A stretch of 64,000 nt of DNA from Escarpia spicata (lineage: Eukaryota > Annelida > Polychaeta > Sabellida > Siboglinidae). A program made the position numbers and the translations under genes. Under the pieces are notes generated by a model, which did no database searches, had not been told where the DNA came from, and saw only the letters and a program-made list of their open reading frames with translations. Location: positions 53,382,601 to 53,446,600 of the forward strand of contig OZ023214.1 in assembly GCA_963995525.1 (NCBI GenBank), given 5' to 3'. This document shows positions 23,501 through 35,500 of this stretch, in pieces; position 1 is the stretch's first letter; each line of letters opens with the position of its first letter.

Positions 23501-26500
23501 AACTATTACCGTATTAGTAGTCCATATTCTAGATTGTAACATAAAACGAATAAACGTGTGTTTTGTTCAGCGATGCATCTAACATCGCCTAAACGTTATG
23601 TGCCTCTTCAATAATTGGCATCATCTCATTATCTTAGTCTATTTTTTAAAACTGTAACAACGGCCATTGCTGGAATTTGTTTCATATGGGTCCAACTCTG
23701 ACAAATCCCGGATGATGGCGACAGGTATATTTCTCCACCCCTCACAATGTGGGTGAAATACTCTGCCCACTCATAGCTACAGTCATGGTAACATTAGGGT
23801 GTTGCCCACTGGCACAACAGCGTGCGCCTCCATGAAATCATTGACTGCATTCGTGCTCCAAGAATCCACTTGTCTTTGGCATCTGGCTACTTCTTCTTCC
23901 AGAACTTCCAAGATCTTAAATTGTGTCTCAACCCTGTGCAAGGCTACGCATAGCTCTGCACACTCTTAACCAGGTTGTCGGCTTTCTTCTTATTGACCCT
24001 CCTACACCATCGCATGGGCCCTTACCACAGACAGGCCCACCTGGCACGTACACCAAATAACGAGTGGAAACGGCCAAACAACGTGCAGATGGAGCGATTT
24101 CGGTATTTTCGTCACACCTGACAGGCCTTCAAAACTTTCATATTCCCATCTTCATCTCTGTAGTGTAATACCATGGGGTGGATGCTTACCTGCGCGTTGT
24201 CATAATACACAGACCCTATCTCCTCCATGTATTTGATCTGCCAATTTTCTGCATAGTCCATCTGGCATGTGGCTTCCATCATAGGTTTAAGCTTACCTCT
24301 GAGGTGTCTGATTTCCTCGTATAGTGTGCATATTCTGCCACAATGAGCTCTGAATTCTGGGAGTTCTCTCATGAGTGTTTGACGGAATGTATCAACATCC
24401 TCTGCCACTTCCTGTATCTTGACTTTCTTGATGAGAGTGTCCTTGTATTTCACTTCTTTTTTTATCCATTGCTGATATTTGATTGGCCTTGTGTCATCTA
24501 AATTATTCAGTGTGTCCCTTACGTCTTCATCACTCATCACAGTTAATAATTCTGATGAGGACTTTGGCAGTACCTGCGTGTATTGAACAAGCCTGACATT
24601 TGATGTCAGCTTGTTCAATACGTTTGGTCTCCTGTGTCTGCTCGGTGTTGTCAGCGGTATAAATGTCATAACAAATAGGAACAAAATTACTATATTTCTA
24701 AATTATCACTGTTACGTACCTTAAGGAATAACTGGTAAATGTTTATTTCCCCGCTCTCCATGCAACGATGTTCCCTCTCCGATAGTCTCCCCCACATATT
24801 TAATGATGCTCACGCCACATCCTCCCATCTCAGGAGTGCTCGCATACATTAACATTTCAGTGTCCCAATTGGCCAGAGGTTACAAAGCACATAGCCACAG
24901 TTCAGGTCGATGTTTACCATCGATTGTCTACACTCTACACAGCCACATTGTAGTCACTGAGATAGGACGGAGGTTTCCTGTCTCTGGCTGGATTTCGTCT
25001 TGGTCCAGGTTCATCAATCACCAGTGGATCAACCGCCACTAGTTCGTCTGTAGGTTGATCCACAGGAACTTCAACATCGTCCGATACTTCAACATCATCC
25101 GATACTTCAACATCGTCCGATACTTCAACATCATCGGATACTTCAACATCGTCCGATACTTCAACATCGTCCGATACTTCAACATCGTCCGATACTTCAA
25201 CATGGTCCGATACTTCAACATGGTCCGATACTTCAACATCGTCCGATACTTCAACATCGTCCGGTACCGCTTCAGATTTAGGGGCTACAGAAGTTGGTAG
25301 CAAGTGTTGTCGATTTTGTTGCACAACACCCCTTCGTGTACACACAATGTATGAACATGGTGCTTGCGCTTGTGCTAGAACCATTCCAAGTCTTTAATTC
25401 AGACATTTTTGCCTGGTCTCAGCGATCGTACATTAGCTACCCGATGACGCTTATCAAATGCTTTCTTTTGTTGCTCCTTGATCCCCTTTTGCTTGTTCTT
25501 CATACTTTGGAAGAATGGCCATTTTGACTTCAAAAACGATGATATCATTGGCATGGCTGTTCGCAGTTTTTGACCCATCAACAGTTCCGCAAAGGTGTTG
25601 ATTAATAAGCAAATAATGTTGTGTACGGGTCATCACTTTTCTTCAACATCTCTTTGGTGGTCTTCACAGCTCTCTCTGCCTCTCCATTGGCTTGTGGCTA
25701 CTTCGGACTGCTTGTGATGTGTGTGAATCCATACCCTGTGGCGAAAGCACGGCATGTTTCTGTCGAGTACTGTGGTCCATTATCGGTGACGACCTGCTCT
25801 GGTATACCATGTCGTGCAAACATGGATTTCATGTGGTTCACGATCGAAGGTGAGGTAGTGTTGCACAGTTTGGCGATTTCCACAAATGCAGATAGGTAGT
25901 CTACCACGATGAGATAGTTTAACCCGTTCAGCTCAGATAGGTCTGAGCCCACCTTTTGCCATGGATAATCTGGTATCTTGGATGGCATCATTGGCTCTAC
26001 CCGGTTTAGTTTCTCTTTGGCGCACCTGTCGCACTTCTCAACCAAGTCTTCAATCTGCGTGCTGAGACCCGGCCACCACACGGACTGTTTTGCTCGTTCT
26101 TGGCATTTCGCGATTCCTTGATGTTCTTCATGGATCTTTGCGAGTATCTCTGGATGCATTGCTGTTGGGATCACCAGACAGCTACCTTTCAATAGTAATC
26201 CCTTCTGGATAGTAAGGTTTACGCTGACTGGCAGGTAGACTTTCTTATCTGATTCTAACTTTGGTCTGTCAGGCCACCCATGCACGCAGTAGTATTGAAT
26301 CTTTTGACATGTTGCATCATCAGCTTGTTCTCGCTTGATTTCCTGCAGTCGCTTGTCGGTCATAGGAAGTGCATTGATGACTGCGTTGGTGTACGTTTGG
26401 CAATCATCTTGGAAGCTCTTGTCATCTGCCTGTAAGCTTTCCGTAACTAGAGCCCGCGACAACGTATCTGCAGTGATCAAGTCCTTTCCATGGACGTGTG

Positions 26501-29500
26501 AGATGCTATAGCTGAAGGCTGAAGTGCATCAGCCTCATCCGGAATCACTGTATTCTTCGTCAAGTGTTTTCTTTCCAAGAAGTGATACGAGAGGCTTGTG
26601 ATCCATCTGTATATGGAATGATGTGCCGACAAGGAAGTCGCTGTACCTCTCGCAAGCCCATGTTGTTGCTAATGCTTCTTTCTCATTGTTCGACTACCAA
26701 CATTGCTCTTGAAGCATATGTGATTGGTCGTAGTTTGCCATCTGGTTTGCTCTGTAGCAGCATTGCTTCAAGGTCACACGAGGACGCATCTGCTGAGACA
26801 ATTGTTTCTCATCATACAGTGTCACCACTGGAGCCGATGTCAGATTGTCTTTCATCTGCGTGGAGGCTTTCTGTTGTTCATGGCCCCACTTCCAGTAATT
26901 CTTCTTGCTCAGAAGATCTCGTATTGGTTTTGTGCTCTCCACTAGGTTTGCTGTGAACTTTCTCATTAGATTAGCTATTCTGAGAAATCGTCGACACTGT
27001 TGACGTCTGTTAGTTCTGGCATGTTCAGAATTGCCTTGACTTTCTCAGGATCTGGGTTCACTCCAGATTCGTTTATGATCTGGCCTAAGAACTTCACTTC
27101 TGGAACAGAGAACTAACACTTCTTCTCGTTCAACATGACCATGGCACCTTGGAGTCTTCTGAGAACAGCCTGGATGCGTTCATCATGTTGACGTGGTGTA
27201 TTGCCAAAGACTAGTATGTCATCCACATGACACAGCACTCCGTCTATGCCTTCCAGAATTGTTGACATCCGTCGCTGGAAGTGTTCTGGTGCCGATGAGA
27301 TCCCGAAAGGCAATCGGTTGAAGCAGAATCTGCCAAATGGTGTCATGAATGTTGTCAGTAAGGCAGACTCTACTGACAACAGGACCTGCCAAAATCCAGA
27401 ATTTGCATCCAGTTTGGTGAAGATTCTCGCCCCTGCCAACTGTCCTAGAGTATATTCTACAGATAGCATTTCATGATGTTCACGAAGTACGCTTTCGTTG
27501 AGCTTCATCAGGTCTACACAGATCCTAACATCATCTTTCTTTGGCGCTACGACCATCGGTGCACACCAATCAGTAGGCTGTTCGATTCTCGTTATCACTC
27601 CCATTTCCTCCATCTTTTTAAGCTCTTTCTTTGTTTGTTTTCAGTGAAAGGCTGGGCAACTTCCTTCAAAGTTATTGTGTGAGGACCTTCCATCTTGCCT
27701 AGTCCTTCGAAGAGATTCAGGAACTCGTTCTGGTAGTCATTTGCGCCTTTGACAGACTTAACTCTTCTGATCAGCTGGAGTGCCTCTATTGTTGGGTTGT
27801 CTCTATGACAACATAAATGTTCTGGGTTACTGCCATGGTTTCTCCTCGAAGGATGGCTGTGAACATGCCGACCACTGTTAGCACACTTTGGTTGCCAATA
27901 CCAAAGAGTTTCTTGTCTGGTACTTTGAGAGGACTGACATCTTGTAGTTCATTGTACACTTCCTCTGGGATAACAGTTTCGTCTGCACCAGTGCCAATGC
28001 AAAACTGAATGTTTGATTTCCCCAATTGTAGTGCTATCAGCCATCACTCGTTGCTTGTGTTATCTTTCACTGTGCCCATAACTACATAATCACCATTGCT
28101 GTAGTCCTATTTGTTGCTGGAGACAGACTGATGCAAAATGTCCAGCTTTTGCACATTCGTGACACTTCACGTCTCTCGCTGAACAGTGCTGTTTTGAGTG
28201 TGGTTCCTTGCCACATCATCTGCATGCCTTCTGAGCGTGATGGGAAGTTGAGCTGTACCATTTCGGCCTTGCTTGCTGAAAGACTTCGGTTTGGCCTGTA
28301 CCGCGTCAACATCAGTGTTGCCCCCTGGCGGACTCCTTCGTATTACCGTCTGCTGTTTTTGTACAGTTTCTTTCTGGTGGACTTGGTCTACAGCCTTTTT
28401 TAGAGTCAATGTTGCATCAAGTTGTAGTTTTACCGACAGTTGTTCGTCTCTTATCCTGACAACTAGTCTGTCCCTTACAAGATCATTTCGTAACTCGCCA
28501 TAACCACAGTGTTCTGCCCGTTTGTAGAGTGACGTGATGAAGGAATCAGTAGATTCACCAGACTCTTGTTTTCGCTCGTTGAACTTTGCCCTTTCGTATA
28601 TCACGTTTCTGCTTCTGACGAAGTAGCTGTCTAGTTTCCCCTTAACAATGCCATATGCCTGTATTTCTTCATCAGTCAAACCGAGTGATGCTAATATGTC
28701 ATTTTCTTCATCGCCCATACTGTAGATCAGAGTGTTTACCTGGTCATTTTCGGTTTTCGCAGACAGCCCCGATGCTTGTCTCAACCGCTCGAATCTGCTG
28801 ATCCATTTCGGTCATTCTTCTGGATTACTACAGTCCATTGGCTGCAGTGGTGCTATCTGATATGATGGATTAACAGCCATCAACCACTTCTTGACACCAT
28901 GTACTGTTTTCTATTCAGCATGTTTTCAAAACGGACACAGGTTCATGAAACACATCTATGTTTATTTCGCCGCTCTCCAAGCAGTGGTGTTCCCTCTCCG
29001 ATAGTCTCCCCCACATATTTAATGATGCTCACGCCACAGGCTTTACTGTAGGTTTACATTTTTTTAGGTCAATTTAACCAATGGTCGTTTTATCTAAATG
29101 GCACTATCAACACATATGTACACTGACTTTTTTTTGTATTTTATTATTTACCCTTGAATTTGCTTTGTTGAAATTTTGCACACACTCGGTATCGGCCAAA
29201 CTACCCCACCACATATGTCCCCACAACAGAACCATTCAACAAAACACTGAGATTTCTTGAAGACTATGTTGAACTATATACCGTTATATAGAAAAACAAA
29301 GCACACACTTGTGATTACTGGTTATTGTGTAATTCATGTTAGTGTAATAGTACTAAAGTAAAAACTTCCAAAAATTGTGGAAAAATACCCTTTATTTCGC
29401 TATATCTTCCATAGTTTTGAAGATACACCGTTTACCGTGACGGTTGCCATAAATACCATTACAATACCGTGCTGTATATTTTTTTAATGGTTATATCAGA

Positions 29501-32500
29501 CAAAAACTTTTTCAACATTTCGTGATAACTGACCATATATATATATATATATATATATCAAAGTTACCAGGGTACCCATTCTCCTGTAGTGTCAATGGTG
29601 CTGAATACTTGTAGGAATATGTTCCCTCAGGCTGGTGTTCACAGTCAAGTGCTGAAGACTTGAAGGTGATGCACCAGAGAGCTGACGAATCACTCAATTG
29701 AACCAGTGATGTCTCACCACATCATGTCTAGTGACATCCTCTTATAGGCTTTGGTTGCCAACACACTAACCATTTTTGCAGTGTTCTCTTACTAACCCTC
29801 GCATTCACATTTGCACAGTGCCCCATTGCATCATGTCTCATGTCCCCGACCATGTTTGTGGCGGTCCCGGAGATCACCCCCCTGCCTCCGACCACCCAGG
29901 TGTACAGAGCTGGCTTTGTTTCGGCCCTGGTCAACAGCAGTGTTGTACCTCGCCTTCTGGGTCAGTGTGAGCCGCAGTCACGCAGGCCCACACACCTGTC
30001 TAATGACACAGACACCAGTCTGGGTGATTACATGCAGCATGAAACAGGGTAGGTGCTCCCTCTGTCTCTCCCACATTGTCTGGACTCCATCACAATCCAA
30101 CAGCCAAGCTCGCTTGCTTTCTGCACATGCCCAGGTACACTTTTAGCACATGCTTGTGTATGCATGAAGCACACACTTGTACACCTTTACAACACCTGGT
30201 GAGTGGGGGGGGGGGGGTAACTGGTAGATGGAGTTAAATAGTGGGTGGGGTAACTAATAGAACAGGGTAACTAGTGGAACAGGTATTGACATTCTTTGTG
30301 TGTGTCTTATATAATCTGTGCACACAGAATGCTCTCTGAGTGTTCAAAGTATGGGTGCTCATTGACTATTCTTATTTGCTCAGTGACTGTTTCTGGGAGG
30401 TCAGTGACTGTTTGTGGGGGCTCATTAAGTGCTCCTGGGTGCTCAGTGACTGTACCTGTCTGCCCGATGAGTGCCCATTGAGTGTTTACTAAATGTTCAA
30501 TGAGTACTTGATTTGTATTTTATTAAAGATATCTTTGATCAATCTTACATGGTATTCTGCTGGATTACATGTTATACACATTTGTGTTAATACTGTTTCT
30601 CATATATGGAAAGCGCATGTGTGTGTGTGGTTTATAGTTTTGTTGTGTTTCGCTTTGATTATGTTATGATTATTTTTACTTTAACCTGCTGTTAGCACTT
30701 GGAGTGCATGTGCATCTGACCGTAATCAAGCTAGTGTATGTGTATGTGAGCAGGTCAACATTTTCCTACTAGACGTTTGCATATATGATCATTTGGAAGA
30801 AAAGTAACATCTTCATTTTGTTAAATCCCTCATTGTATCAAAGATGCAAATTTTACCCCAAAATAACCCCTCAAATATATTTGTTATTAGAGCAATGTTA
30901 TGTATATAAGAAGCTTATATTATAGAGTAATATGATCACTATTTTCTCATGTTAGTATTTATATATCAGACATCATCTGTAGGCAATGCCTGTTGTAGGC
31001 ACTCGTCGATCCACTATGGAGAGGGAGGGGACAGGGTGAGTCTGGCCACCCCGCCCCCTCCTCCACAGTTTGATGACAGCTACAGGAGCCCAGACTCTGG
31101 CAAGTTGCATTTTTCATAATCTTGTGTGTGTGTGTGTGTGTCATGGCTGCGCTGATCATGTATGTCAACATGATCATGTGTGTCAAACATGACTGTGAAT
31201 GTCATGTGTGTAAAGATACGTTCTCTGTATCCAGTGCTTAGGAGTTAGGACTGCTCAGTGGATGATCTTGTGTCTCATGAATGATCATGTGTGTCACTTA
31301 CTCCTGTTGTATATTTCTCATTGTATTAACACATTAAATCACTCCTGATTGTACATTCCCTGTTGAATGAGACATTCAATCATTCCTGATTGTACATTCC
31401 CTGTTGAATGACACATTCAATCATTCCTGATTGTAGAATATGATTCTGATCCACTCTATGCAAAACCTAACAAACTTAAGAAGAAACGAGTGAGTATTTG
31501 TGTAATATATTTGTCCTCTCATTGATATTTCATTGCCAAATGGCCTGCAGTTTTTCCATGTTACTTACTGTCTTATGTAAAATAAATGTAAAATAATATT
31601 ATTTTTTTATTATATATTAAGTCGTGGAAAAACATACTTTAGTTCAATAAAATTTTTGACAATGTTTGATCCATACTTTGAGTCACCCATCAATGAAGAA
31701 ATAGTTACTGATACCAAGGAACTCGGGAACAGAAATTTTAGGATAAGTGTTAAGGAGATCAGAAATTAATGCAGATGCTACTTAGGTTTCATGTTTACTT
31801 TTTCAGTCCAGATCTCCACTCTCAGCAAAAGGTTCGAGCATGCGCAGATATGATCAGGATGATTTGCGAGCAATTGGTCGCACCAGTCCACATAACTCTG
31901 TGCGGTTCAGTGACACATTTGAGTCTGAGAGCAGGAATACACTCTCAGCGTCATTGCCTCGCTGGCAAGTCAATGAAACGGTATGTCTTACTTAGTTATT
32001 CTCATTGTCTCTATTCATTAATGTTAGCATGTGTAAATACATGAAAAGCAATTTCATGAATTGTTTACATAATAACATGAGTATGCTTTAGATATTTTGA
32101 CTGATGAAAAAACAATTGGTTACCCTGAATCAGGGTAACCAATGAAATTGACACTCGTTCATACTAAGTCTTTAAATAAGAGTACTTTTGAAAAATGTGC
32201 TCTTATTTGAAGACCTAGTATGAACAAACAGTGTATATAAAACATTCAAGTCAGTTCTTGACTCTGGATGTATTTTACCAGCCTTCTAAGTTGTGACTGA
32301 ATTGGTTGCATATGCGACTGTTTGGCGACTGACACATTATGTACGATCGCCTGCTGCTGACCACAACGAGTCTGTAATAACAAATCATGCATTGTCATTT
32401 GCTGTTTCATAAACCACGTGTTGTCGTTTGTCGTTTCTTGGAACACTGTAAACGATACTGACTTTATAGGCGATACTTTGAAACAAATATGATTACTATG

Positions 32501-35500
32501 CAATGGTATTCGTGTATTTTAGTGGATTTATGACACAGTTTTTTAAACGCGCAAAACAAATTGCTACAAAGTGTCATGGTGCCCGTGGTACCTTGTGTCA
32601 ATCGATGTAAATGGGGACGCAAGCGGAATGTGCTAACGTAAACCGTTTCTTGATCATTGTCTGGCTGTCCGATAATCGCATTGAAGATATGTTGCTAATT
32701 AAATGTAGTTGTCACATCGTTAGAACACACGTAAAGTGTACATATCCTGGTTTCGAATACAAAACCCGAAGGATTACCAACAGCCTACCAGGTAGGTTAC
32801 ACTGGCTTAAAATGATATAGTCCGCATTTCGTAGTTCTCACAAATTCTGTTGGATGGCGTCATAATAGTTTAAAACAATTGTCAGTGAAACAGCATCAGT
32901 GATTTAAACATTCATAACTGTTAATATGACTGTTTGTGTAATTTTCATCAATTTTGTTAACTTACACATTAAGCACTGCTGCATTAGAAACAACCAGTCA
33001 TTTATGTTATTGTGTGAGAGGAATTATTTTATTATCTAAATTGATTATGTACCTTTGTTACTGTGTTGCAAATATTGTACAAATAAATGTTGTTAAAACA
33101 ATTAGTCACACGGTAAAACTATATATACAGATGCATAGATCATAATGTTGTGATATTTTAAATATTTGACAGAATGTATTATTTCTGAAAGTTAACTTTG
33201 AAATAAAATATAACTTTTTCTGAACAGAAATGGGCTTCTTTTTCACTTTAAACAGGAAATGTGTCATTTGACATGGAAAATGTGTCATTTGACACAGAAT
33301 TTGCCTTTTTCTGAAACAGAAAATATGTCATTTGAAATGGAATTTACCTTTTACTGAAACAGAATTTTGAAACAGAAAATCAGTGTCCCTATACATATAT
33401 ATTTGCTGTTAATTATTGGTAATTTCATAGATTCCACATATGACTTATTAATTTGCCAGAGTACCGTTTTATAAGGCATAAAATTACTATCTGGCCACAT
33501 ATTCATACGTTTTAAATTTATATTTCAAACGGACGTCTGTGGTTAATTTGGATTAAATTGGCACTTGGCTCCTACTTTTTAAATTTAGCTCCTAAAAGTG
33601 TATGTAGGAGCCAGTTGGCTCCTAAACAAAAAAGTTAACTTAGAGGGCTGATTTTACATAAAAATAAAACTGAATTGCAAAAGATAATGTTTAGGTGGTA
33701 GGTTCATATATCCAGAATAATCAACATATCTGAACACTTATTTTTGGGTACCTTTAATTTTCTGTAAGCTATTAGAACTGTAAATGCATTATCTAAACAC
33801 TTATAATATCGTGTTAAATATATTTTAATTGTACACATAAAAATCCAGACTCAGTTGTCGAATTGAAGTGAAGCCATCTGATGGTCACATGTGTATCTGT
33901 CACTAAACTCTTTTCTCTGCGAAGTCATGCAGCCAGGTGAGAGTTGGCTAAGCGAGACCACTAACATCGTTATGTGTTTGTAGGGCCGTACCACGACAGT
34001 GGAGAGTAACAGGACCGGGCGGAATCAGATGGGTTCTACAGGGGATACCATCAGGTCTGGACGGAGTCAGACAGGCTCTGCAAGTAAGGCAGTTCTCCTC
34101 ATCTTAGTCTTGTTTTTCTGTCAATTTCAGTCGAGCTTGTCGAATAGGACAACGTTAGTTTAAGGGAGAATATTTAATGGGGCCTTGAAAGAAAAAAGAG
34201 GAACAGCTTTTATACTCGAGATTGCAACTAGAATGTTTCACAGATATGTTGGATTGCAGCTACAAAGTTTCACATCTTTTTGTTGCTATTATTATTGTTA
34301 CGGTTTGGGGGACAAAAGATCACATTTGTGAGCAGAAGCTCATTCGTAGCACTGGATCACACAGGCACCACACAGTCGCACCACATGATGGATCACTGTG
34401 GTACCACATGGTGGATCACTGTGGTACCACATGATGGATCACAGTGGCACCATATGATGGATCACTGTGGTACCACATGATGGATCACACAGGCACCACA
34501 CAGTGGCACCACATGATGGATCACTGTGGTACCACATGGTGGATCACTGTGGCACCACATGATGGATCACCGTGGTACCACATGATGGATCACTGTGGCA
34601 CTACACACTGGACCACTGTGGCACCACATGATGGATCACCGTGGTACCACATGATGGATCACTGTGGCACTACACACTGGACCACTGTGGCACCACATGA
34701 TGGATCACCGTGGTACCACATGATGGATCACTGTGGCACTACACACTGGACCACTGTGGCACCACATGATGGATCACTTTGACACCACACAGTGGATCAT
34801 TGTGGTACCACACAGTGGACCACTGTGGCACCAAATGATGGATCTCTTTGACACCACACAGTGGATCATTGTGGTACCACATGATGGATCACTTTGACAT
34901 GGATCCTGTGTTGGCAGCGTTCCTAGCATCGCCCCGACTGACATCCCTTGAACACCAGCAAGCAAAACTACAACATTGGCAGAAAGAGCAGAAACAACAG
35001 CTCGGCAAGCAGAAGCAGATGTACCTGTCAGTGTCCATGAGGCTGAAACAGGCTGCATCTGAGGCACTGCAACAGTCCGCACCAGACGTCAATGAGATGG
35101 GCTCTCTACTGCAAGAATCTCTCAGTAAGTGTTTAGACAGACAATGTGATAAGCTGTGTACTGCATGAATGTTGAAATCTGCTTGATAAATAACGGGCAA
35201 ATCTTGTGTTATTTCTCAAGTGGCTTGACAAATAAGTCTCTTCTTAATTTTCCCATCACGACAGACATCTGGTTGTTATTTATCGAGCTGCTCTGTAAGT
35301 AGCCAGGGTGTTTCTGTTATAGCAATATAATGGAATATCACTGTTACAAACACCATTGGGATTGGGCAAAAGTGACCTGAGTAGCAAGGTGACTGTATTA
35401 GCAGGATTAATTTAATATATTTTAAGGTTACAACTAATTCAGGACTGTCTTAGGGTTACTATGATTGCAAAGGGCTGTATTGGTTATTACTAAGGTGATC

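Larger units (their letters stand above)
24740..29038 (-). mobile_element. Decayed Ty3/Gypsy LTR retrotransposon in CEP89 intron
   Basis: Gag, protease, reverse transcriptase, RNase H and integrase remnants occur in the order gag-pol on the minus strand, antisense to CEP89. They are enclosed by two direct 80-bp repeats (24740-24819 and 28959-29038) that read TGTGGCGTGAGC to AAATAAACA on the element strand. Stops, frame changes and a damaged protease show it is inactive. A TGGTGTCAAGAAGTGG motif just inside the 5' end may be the primer-binding region. No target duplication was found, so the LTRs may extend further or be partly lost. Confidence 0.9.
31981..33983. other. CEP89 intron 6
   Basis: Holds two consecutive near-perfect palindromes (32115-32143 and 32157-32225) and one copy of a dispersed repeat (about 32270-32975). 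It also holds loose tandem copies of gaaaatgtgtcatttgaca at 33220-33330 and AT-rich sequence. No exon was seen. Confidence 0.6.

Noticed and set aside
20630..29560. Inverted gttatcacgaaa motifs beside (TA)n tracts at both ends as one large element
   Set aside because: The matched segments are short and the interior includes independent insertions; they may be ends of two small MITEs but no target duplication was found.
34774..35200. Minus-strand ORFs of about 100 codons opposite CEP89 exon 8
   Set aside because: They are antisense shadows of the coiled-coil exon and the 23-bp array.
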